From positions 1 to 49,612 of the forward strand of contig CALHOI010000011.1 of the NCBI GenBank assembly GCA_938035525.1: a stretch of 49,612 nucleotides of DNA, written 5' to 3'. The notes beneath the pieces are model-generated. The model had not been told where the DNA came from. It did no database searches and saw nothing but the letters and a program-made list of their open reading frames with translations. Position 1 is the first letter of the stretch. Every line of letters starts with the position of its first letter. Shown here in pieces: positions 44,458 through 49,612 of the stretch. The stretch comes from an uncultured Granulosicoccaceae bacterium (GTDB lineage: Bacteria; Pseudomonadota; Gammaproteobacteria; Granulosicoccales; Granulosicoccaceae). The position numbers and the translations under genes are program-made.

Positions 44458-46176
44458 GTGGAATTATCTGGTGGTAAAGTGCTGATGGAAGCACTTAAAG
44501 AGGAAGGCGTCGAACTTATATTTGGTTACCCGGGTGGGGCGGTGCTGCATATCTATGACGCGCTGTATCAGCAAAATTCGGTCAAACATATACTTGTACG
44601 TCATGAACAATCTGCAACTCATGCGGCAGACGGGTATGCGCGTGCAACCGGTAAGCCAGGCGTTGTGCTGGTGACTTCAGGTCCTGGCGCGACCAATGCT
44701 GTCACCGGTATTGCAACGGCCTTTATGGATTCGGTTCCCATGATTGTTATATCGGGTCAGGTGCAAAGCCGGTTCATCGGCAGCGACGCTTTTCAGGAAG
44801 TCGACTGTGTTGGCATAACTCGACCTTGTGTAAAACACAACTTTTTAGTCGACTCGCTAGAAAACATGGCGCAAACGATCAAAGAGGCTTTTCACGTTGC
44901 CACCACCGGCCGACCGGGCCCAGTGGTCATTGATATTCCAAAAGATTTCACCACGCCCGGTATTACGGTGCCGTTCGACTATTCCAAAACGGTAGAGATG
45001 CGGTCGTATAGTCCACCAACGCAGGGGCATCCCGGACAAATTCGTAAAGCAGTTGATCTTATTCTGTCGGCGAAAAAGCCAATGATTTATTCTGGCGGTG
45101 GTGTAGTGCTGGGCAATGCCTCCGAGCAACTTCGCGCATTCACGCGTGAGCTGGGTTACCCGATAACACAAACGTTAATGGGGCTAGGCGCGTACCCAGC
45201 TTCAGACAAACAGTTTATTGGCATGTTGGGCATGCACGGTACCTATGAGGCAAATCTTGCCATGCACGAATGCGATGTGCTGATTGCTATTGGTGCCAGG
45301 TTTGACGATCGGGTTACTGGCGAAGTCGATAGCTTCTGCCCAAATGCAAAAATAGTCCATGTCGATATCGACCCGGCTTCCATATCCAAAAACGTAACAG
45401 TCGACGTACCGATTGTTGGTGATGTTGCGCTGGTGCTGGATGCCATGCTTGAACAAATCAGAGCATCCGAGCGCCGAGCCGACCCGGCAGACATAGCCAG
45501 CTGGTGGTCACAAATTAAGGCCTGGCAGGCAACCAAATGCATGGAGTACGAGCTCAGCGACACATTAATCAAGCCGCAGGCTGTGGTTGAAGCTTTGTGG
45601 CGTGAGACCAAAGGTCAGGCCTACATTACATCCGACGTTGGTCAGCATCAAATGTGGGCGGCGCAATACTATGGCTTTGATGAACCTAATCGCTGGATAA
45701 ATTCGGGTGGTCTGGGCACCATGGGGTTTGGCTTGCCAGCAGCACTGGGCGTGGCATTAGGCAAACCTGACGACACTGTCGCCTGTATAACCGGCGAAGC
45801 CAGCATACAAATGTGCATCCAGGAGTTATCCACTTGTTTGCAGTACGGCACACCAATAAAAATCATTAATCTGAACAACCGCTACATGGGTATGGTTAGG
45901 CAGTGGCAAGAGTTCAGTTATGAAAAACGCTACTCGCATTCCTACATGGATGCTTTACCAGACTTTGTTAAGTTGGCTGAGAGCTATGGTCACGTGGGAA
46001 TGAACATTGAGAATCCTGCCGATGTAGAAAGTGCGCTGGCTGAAGCGTTTGCCATGAAAGACAGACTGGTCTTCATGAATTTTGTCACTGATCAATCTGA
46101 GAATGTATACCCGATGATTGAAGCCGGTAAGGGGCATCACGAAATGCGACTCAATCCAGCGAGGGAGCTAGCCTGA
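44458..46176 (+). CDS. ilvI: Acetolactate synthase large (catalytic) subunit
   Basis: ThDP enzyme joining two pyruvates to 2-acetolactate (or pyruvate plus 2-oxobutyrate), the first common step of valine, leucine and isoleucine synthesis. 572 aa, typical. Seen: catalytic Glu 50 in VRHEQSATHAADGYAR, the FGYPGG opening, the FAD-binding middle domain (ARFDDRVTG), and the ThDP/Mg motif as GEASIQMCIQEL through NLNNRYMGMVRQW. That motif has Ala where GDG or GEG is usual. Start GTG 44458 with AGGA upstream. The stop overlaps the ilvH start (TGATG). ilvB would be an equal name. Confidence 0.96.
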   Translation: MELSGGKVLMEALKEEGVELIFGYPGGAVLHIYDALYQQNSVKHILVRHEQSATHAADGYARATGKPGVVLVTSGPGATNAVTGIATAFMDSVPMIVISGQVQSRFIGSDAFQEVDCVGITRPCVKHNFLVDSLENMAQTIKEAFHVATTGRPGPVVIDIPKDFTTPGITVPFDYSKTVEMRSYSPPTQGHPGQIRKAVDLILSAKKPMIYSGGGVVLGNASEQLRAFTRELGYPITQTLMGLGAYPASDKQFIGMLGMHGTYEANLAMHECDVLIAIGARFDDRVTGEVDSFCPNAKIVHVDIDPASISKNVTVDVPIVGDVALVLDAMLEQIRASERRADPADIASWWSQIKAWQATKCMEYELSDTLIKPQAVVEALWRETKGQAYITSDVGQHQMWAAQYYGFDEPNRWINSGGLGTMGFGLPAALGVALGKPDDTVACITGEASIQMCIQELSTCLQYGTPIKIINLNNRYMGMVRQWQEFSYEKRYSHSYMDALPDFVKLAESYGHVGMNIENPADVESALAEAFAMKDRLVFMNFVTDQSENVYPMIEAGKGHHEMRLNPARELA

Positions 46177-46667
46177 TGCGGCATGTCATATCTGTATTAA
46201 TGGAAAACGAAGCCGGCGCTTTATCACGCGTAGCCGGTTTGTTCAGTGCCCGTGGCTATAACATTGAGTCATTGACGGTGGCACCAACCGATGATGAAAC
46301 GCTTTCGCGTATGACCATCGTTACCACCGGTACCGAACGCGTTATAGAGCAAATCATAAAGCAACTTAACAAGCTGGTCTCGGTCGCTAAGCTCAGCGAT
46401 TTAACCGAAGTGCCTTTTATCGAACGTGAAATCATGCTGGTTAAAGTGCGGGCGGTAGACAATGGTCGCGAAGAAACAAAACGCCTTTGCGATATTTTCA
46501 GAGGCAAGATTCTTGATGTGACAGATGCCAGCTATGTTATTGAGTTGACCGGCGATGATCACAAGCTCAGTGCTTTTCTCGATGCAATAGGCTCTGATAA
46601 TGTCATCGAGGTAGCGCGTTCTGGTGCTACCGGTATTGCCCGCGGCGAAAAGTCTCTTAAAGTCTAG
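46176..46667 (+). CDS. ilvH: Acetolactate synthase small (regulatory) subunit
   Basis: A 163-aa regulator that binds valine through its N-terminal ACT domain and raises activity of the large subunit. It begins MRHVISVLMENEAGALSRVAGLFSARGYNIESL, the family signature, and the C-terminal domain has EIMLVKVRA and GKILDVTDASYVIELTG. The start overlaps the ilvI stop, so translation is coupled. In many gammaproteobacteria ilvC follows; here it does not. Confidence 0.97.
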   Translation: MRHVISVLMENEAGALSRVAGLFSARGYNIESLTVAPTDDETLSRMTIVTTGTERVIEQIIKQLNKLVSVAKLSDLTEVPFIEREIMLVKVRAVDNGREETKRLCDIFRGKILDVTDASYVIELTGDDHKLSAFLDAIGSDNVIEVARSGATGIARGEKSLKV

Positions 46668-46775
46668 TTTTTTATCGCCATGCGTATGATCGGGCAGGGT
46701 GCTCAGCTGTTACCATAGCGTAAACTGTGGTGGCGCTAGCGCCCCGTATCCATCCGACCAGAGGTATTGCATAGC

Positions 46776-47558
46776 ATGAACACTCAGGGTCCGCCGACTC
46801 AGACACCTCAACGTGGGCGTGGCATTTACCTGCTGCCAAACCTGTTTACAACCAGTGCCTTGCTCGCTGGTTTCTACGCCATTATCGCGGCGTTCAATTC
46901 GCAGTTCGAAACCGCCGCCATCGCCATCCTGGTTGCCATGGTTCTGGACGGCTTCGATGGTCGTGTCGCCCGCATGACCAATACCACAACCGCATTCGGT
47001 GCTGAATACGATTCCATGGCAGACATGGTGTCCTTTGGCGTTGCACCGGCTTTCTTAATGTACAGCTGGTCTTTGTCAAGCTTGCCAGTGGCCGACTACG
47101 GGCAGTTGGGCTGGGTGGTTTGCTTTGTGTACACGGGCTGTTGCGGATTACGTCTGGCACGGTTCAATGTACAGGTTGGCACCGCTGATAAACGCTTTTT
47201 TCAAGGGTTGGCTTGTCCTGCAGCCGCTGCTGTTTTAGCCAGTCTGGTCTGGGTGTGTGCCGAGTTTGGTGCCAAGGGTGAAGAGCTGGTTGGTCTTGCC
47301 ATGTTTGCAACCTTATCTACCGGCTTGCTGATGGTCAGCACATTTATGTACTACAGCTTCAAAGATTTGGGCGATAGCAAAAAAGTCCCGTTCGCAATGT
47401 TGCTTGGTTTGTTACTGCTGTTGGTGACCACCGCTGTCGACCCTCCAAAAATGATTCTTATTGCTACGTCGTTTTACGCCGCAGCGGGCCCGGCGTACGC
47501 ATTGTTTCGCTGGGTTCGTAAGCGCAATAAACGCAACGTGGGCAAGCCACAGGCCTAG
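46776..47558 (+). CDS. pssA: CDP-diacylglycerol-serine O-phosphatidyltransferase
   Basis: Makes phosphatidylserine, the precursor of phosphatidylethanolamine, in the inner membrane. From ATG 46776 it is 260 aa. The CDP-alcohol phosphatidyltransferase motif is complete: DGFDGRVAR, then FGAEYDSMADM, with the catalytic Asp residues. Several hydrophobic segments are visible (LFTTSALLAGFYAIIAAF, LLGLLLLLVTTAV). The earlier in-frame TTG 46767 sits only 2 bases from the GAGG ribosome site, so the ATG is preferred. The perfect palindrome GGCGCTAGCGCC (46732-46743) lies 32 bases before the start and may be a regulator site. Confidence 0.93.
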   Translation: MNTQGPPTQTPQRGRGIYLLPNLFTTSALLAGFYAIIAAFNSQFETAAIAILVAMVLDGFDGRVARMTNTTTAFGAEYDSMADMVSFGVAPAFLMYSWSLSSLPVADYGQLGWVVCFVYTGCCGLRLARFNVQVGTADKRFFQGLACPAAAAVLASLVWVCAEFGAKGEELVGLAMFATLSTGLLMVSTFMYYSFKDLGDSKKVPFAMLLGLLLLLVTTAVDPPKMILIATSFYAAAGPAYALFRWVRKRNKRNVGKPQA

Positions 47559-47560
47559 TT

Positions 47561-48370
47561 ATGCTGTACACGCAAAGCCAGCTACGTTGTTTGCAAGGGA
47601 TGGGGTTGGTGCCGTGGGTTAAGCGCGGTTCGGCTAACCCTGTACAAAGCGATCATGCGCAAAGCGAGTATGTGCAAAGCGGGCATGTGCCAACCGATCA
47701 TGTGCAGAGTTTGGTACAACAGGGAGTCAATCAGCAAAACGATACAGGTGAAGCTGCGGTTGCGCAGTTGGTACAGGAGGTCGCCGCTTCACAGGCAACA
47801 TTGCAAACGCAGCAAACGGCAACAATAGAATCTGTTGAGCGGCCCATGCCCTCATCATCTGTGGCCGATTTAATGCAAACACCGCTGGTTGAAATTCCGT
47901 TTCGTGGCCAGCGCTGCACACAATTGGGCAAGTCGGATGCGCCACTACTCATTCTTGTGGAGGCTATAAGCACTCGACAAAAGCAGTACCCGTTTGAATC
48001 CAGCGATGCCAAGTTGTTTGACGACATGTTGCGCTCAATCGCCTGGCGCCGACAAGATGTTTGTTTAGCGGTATTGCCGCCCGCCGACAACAGTTTATTG
48101 CTGGAAGAGGCAGGTAGCAGCACAAGTGATCACTCAGACAATGCGTGTGTGGCTGATCTATGCAAGCCTCATCGTGATGCCGTACTGTTGTTTCGTATGT
48201 CGCTACCTGACACATTAAATTCAGACGAACTACTCGTGCCAATGGAACGCAAAGGCATGATGGCCTGGCAATTGCCACACCCGGCAAAGTTACGAGAATC
48301 ACCAAATCGAAAACGCCAGGCCTGGAATGTACTAAAGGCCGCACGGCTGCGGCTGCATCCTGGCGGTTAA
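47561..48370 (+). CDS. HolD-like protein (DNA polymerase III psi subunit), divergent
   Basis: A 269-aa protein directly before rimI, the place of holD in Escherichia coli. The N-terminus (QLRCLQGMGLVPWVKRG) resembles the psi opening that binds chi, and the C-terminus (LPHPAKLRESPNRKRQAWNVLKAARLRL) resembles its final helix. The middle (PLLILVEAISTRQKQYPFESSDAKLFDDML) fits the mononucleotide-fold part. Psi links the clamp loader to single-strand binding protein via chi. Odd points: it is about twice the usual length and has a tandem pentapeptide repeat at residues 28-47 plus a Gln/Ala-rich insert. The similarity is patchy, so this is a context-backed call. Confidence 0.55.
   Translation: MLYTQSQLRCLQGMGLVPWVKRGSANPVQSDHAQSEYVQSGHVPTDHVQSLVQQGVNQQNDTGEAAVAQLVQEVAASQATLQTQQTATIESVERPMPSSSVADLMQTPLVEIPFRGQRCTQLGKSDAPLLILVEAISTRQKQYPFESSDAKLFDDMLRSIAWRRQDVCLAVLPPADNSLLLEEAGSSTSDHSDNACVADLCKPHRDAVLLFRMSLPDTLNSDELLVPMERKGMMAWQLPHPAKLRESPNRKRQAWNVLKAARLRLHPGG
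47642..47701 (+). repeat. 15-bp tandem repeat coding for pentapeptides
   Basis: Four units (47642, 47657, 47672, 47687) of the type GTGCAAAGCGNNCAT, then a partial fifth. Translated: VQSDH, AQSEY, VQSGH, VPTDH, VQS. All are in frame within the holD-like gene. Confidence 0.85.
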
Positions 48371-48376
48371 CGTTTT

Positions 48377-48844
48377 ATGTCTGCTACATCGTTAACATTG
48401 CCCAAACCGAGCATCATGCAAACCAGTGATTTAGTTGAAGTCATGGTTATAGAAAATGCCAACTATGATTTTCCGTGGACGCAAGGCATTTTTAAAGACT
48501 GCATAAAGGCCGGGTATACCTTGCGGGCCTTGCGTCTTGAAGGCACCTTGGTAGGCTACGGTGTTATGCAGATAGGCGCTAATGAAGCACATATTCTTAA
48601 CCTGTGTATCGATAAACCGTATAGCCGACAAGGGTATGCCCGGTTTTTGTTAGCCTTGTTACTCGATTTGGCGCAAAGAGCCGGCGCGCACACAGCCTTT
48701 TTAGAAGCGCGGCCCTCGGTCCCACGCGCAATCAGCTTGTATCAGCGGGCCGGGTTCAACGAAGTTGGATTGCGCCCAGACTATTACGACAGTCACAACG
48801 GGCGTGAAGACGCCATCGTGATGGCCAAAAGCCTAACGCCCTAG
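48377..48844 (+). CDS. rimI: Ribosomal protein S18 alanine N-acetyltransferase
   Basis: GNAT acetyltransferase acting on the N-terminal alanine of ribosomal protein S18. 155 aa. Seen: NANYDFPWTQGIFKDCI (RimI-type FPW motif), the acetyl-CoA motif A around ILNLCIDKPYSRQGYARFLL, and LEARPSVPRAISLYQRAGFNEVGLRPDYY, matching the conserved end of the family. The glycine loop is RQGYA rather than the usual RxxGxG/A with a second Gly, a minor difference. It starts 6 bases after the holD-like stop, the usual holD-rimI order. Confidence 0.93.
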   Translation: MSATSLTLPKPSIMQTSDLVEVMVIENANYDFPWTQGIFKDCIKAGYTLRALRLEGTLVGYGVMQIGANEAHILNLCIDKPYSRQGYARFLLALLLDLAQRAGAHTAFLEARPSVPRAISLYQRAGFNEVGLRPDYYDSHNGREDAIVMAKSLTP

Positions 48845-48924
48845 GCATTGCGCAGTCTGTGGCGCTACAGCCGCTATAAGCGTTATACTTGTGGGCTGTT
48901 CTGTTCAACATCGCGTTATCCACC

Positions 48925-49612
48925 ATGACTCCCATCGAAGAAATCCGGCGTAGGCGAACCTTTGCCATTATTTCGCACCCGGATGCGGGAAAAACCACCC
49001 TGACTGAAAAGCTGCTGTTGTTCGGTGGCGCTATACAGTTGGCTGGTACCGTCAAAGGCCGTAAGGCCGCCCGCCATGCAACATCCGACTGGATGGCAAT
49101 GGAGCAAGAGCGTGGTATTTCTGTGACCTCATCGGTTATGCAGTTTCCGTATAAAGATCGCATTGTCAATTTACTTGATACGCCTGGTCACGAGGATTTT
49201 TCTGAGGATACTTATCGCACCTTAACGGCGGTTGACTCGGCATTGATGGTCATTGACGTGGCTAAGGGTGTTGAAACCCGCACCGAGAAACTCATGGATG
49301 TTTGTCGCCTGCGAGACACACCGGTGATGACATTCATTAATAAGCTTGATCGTGAGGGCCGAGAGCCAATCGAGCTCATGGACGAAGTCGAGAAAATGCT
49401 GAACATACAGTGTGCGCCGATAACCTGGCCCATTGGTATGGGCAAGCGATTCAAGGGTGTTTACCATTTGCATCGCGATACCGTGCATTTCTATTCGCCA
49501 ACCCATGGCGGCAAGGTGCAAGAGGGTGAAGTAGTAGAAGGTTTGGATAACCCAAAACTCGACGAAATCCTTGGCGATATGGCAGCAGAACTACGCGAAG
49601 AAATAGAACTGG
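48925..49612 (+). CDS. prfC: Peptide chain release factor 3, N-terminal part
   Basis: Cut by the right window edge; 229 codons are present of about 525. RF3 is a translational GTPase that removes RF1/RF2 from the ribosome after termination. Seen: the P-loop ([12 protein letters not shown]), [15 protein letters not shown], the [16 protein letters not shown] switch II and the NKLD specificity motif. The start ATG 48925 matches the family opening ([21 protein letters not shown]). The ribosome site is weak. Gene order rimI-prfC is common in gammaproteobacteria. Confidence 0.96.
   Translation, partial: MTPIEEIRRRRTFAIISHPDAGKTTLTEKLLLFGGAIQLAGTVKGRKAARHATSDWMAMEQERGISVTSSVMQFPYKDRIVNLLDTPGHEDFSEDTYRTLTAVDSALMVIDVAKGVETRTEKLMDVCRLRDTPVMTFINKLDREGREPIELMDEVEKMLNIQCAPITWPIGMGKRFKGVYHLHRDTVHFYSPTHGGKVQEGEVVEGLDNPKLDEILGDMAAELREEIEL

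Overview
The window reads as a chromosomal segment of a free-living, probably aquatic gammaproteobacterium. The housekeeping order pal-cpoB-tRNA-Lys at the left edge, and pckA, bepA, ilvI-ilvH-pssA and holD-rimI-prfC on the right, is typical of that class. I cannot name the genus from sequence alone.

Left flank (1-9370). The end of pal, then cpoB and a tRNA-Lys gene. The tRNA 3' end is partly duplicated downstream, and the second copy is split by a palindrome-rich insert. Next come a cupin, a three-gene set for a secreted molybdenum hydroxylase of the isoquinoline 1-oxidoreductase type (2Fe-2S subunit, molybdopterin subunit with a Tat signal, di-heme cytochrome c), a reverse-strand lipoprotein, an ArsR-SRPBCC pair with a clear operator, a TVP38-type membrane protein, a small reverse-strand protein with a domain usually found at the N-terminus of cyclase/TPR regulators, a 0.9 kb gene-poor stretch and csrA.

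Centre (about 9.5-40.2 kb). About 31 kb, all on the + strand, codes almost only for exported surface proteins: a P-domain/GEVED/DUF11 protein, a small DUF11-like protein, two long DUF11 proteins (1007 and 885 aa), a 2051-aa protein with DUF11, SdrD-like and Ig-like modules and a C-terminal outer-membrane barrel, four OmpA-domain proteins with lipoprotein or Sec signals (two of them also carrying thrombospondin type-3 repeats), a giant 1720-aa type-3-repeat/OmpA protein and a GEVED/type-3-repeat protein. Gene overlaps and short gaps suggest several co-transcribed blocks. The set looks like a cell-envelope coat or matrix system: DUF11 and type-3-repeat proteins exposed outside, barrel proteins in the outer membrane, and OmpA domains tying it to peptidoglycan. 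I do not recognise it as a described system.

The most unusual point is in the 1720- and 924-aa genes. Each carries, in the middle of one open frame, a Cys/Asp-Pro/hydrophobic/Arg element that looks like a C-terminal sorting signal, followed directly by a complete lipoprotein signal peptide with lipobox, an OmpA-type barrel and an OmpA domain. The 623-aa neighbour ends exactly at the same sorting-like element, and the 620-aa neighbour is the second half alone. Both halves therefore also exist separately in the locus. In the larger gene the junction contains two perfect DNA hairpins, and one resembles the real terminator at the end of that gene.

Right flank (40.2-49.6 kb). pckA, bepA on the reverse strand, ilvI-ilvH without ilvC, pssA, a divergent holD-like gene with an in-frame pentapeptide repeat, rimI, and the first 229 codons of prfC, cut by the window edge.
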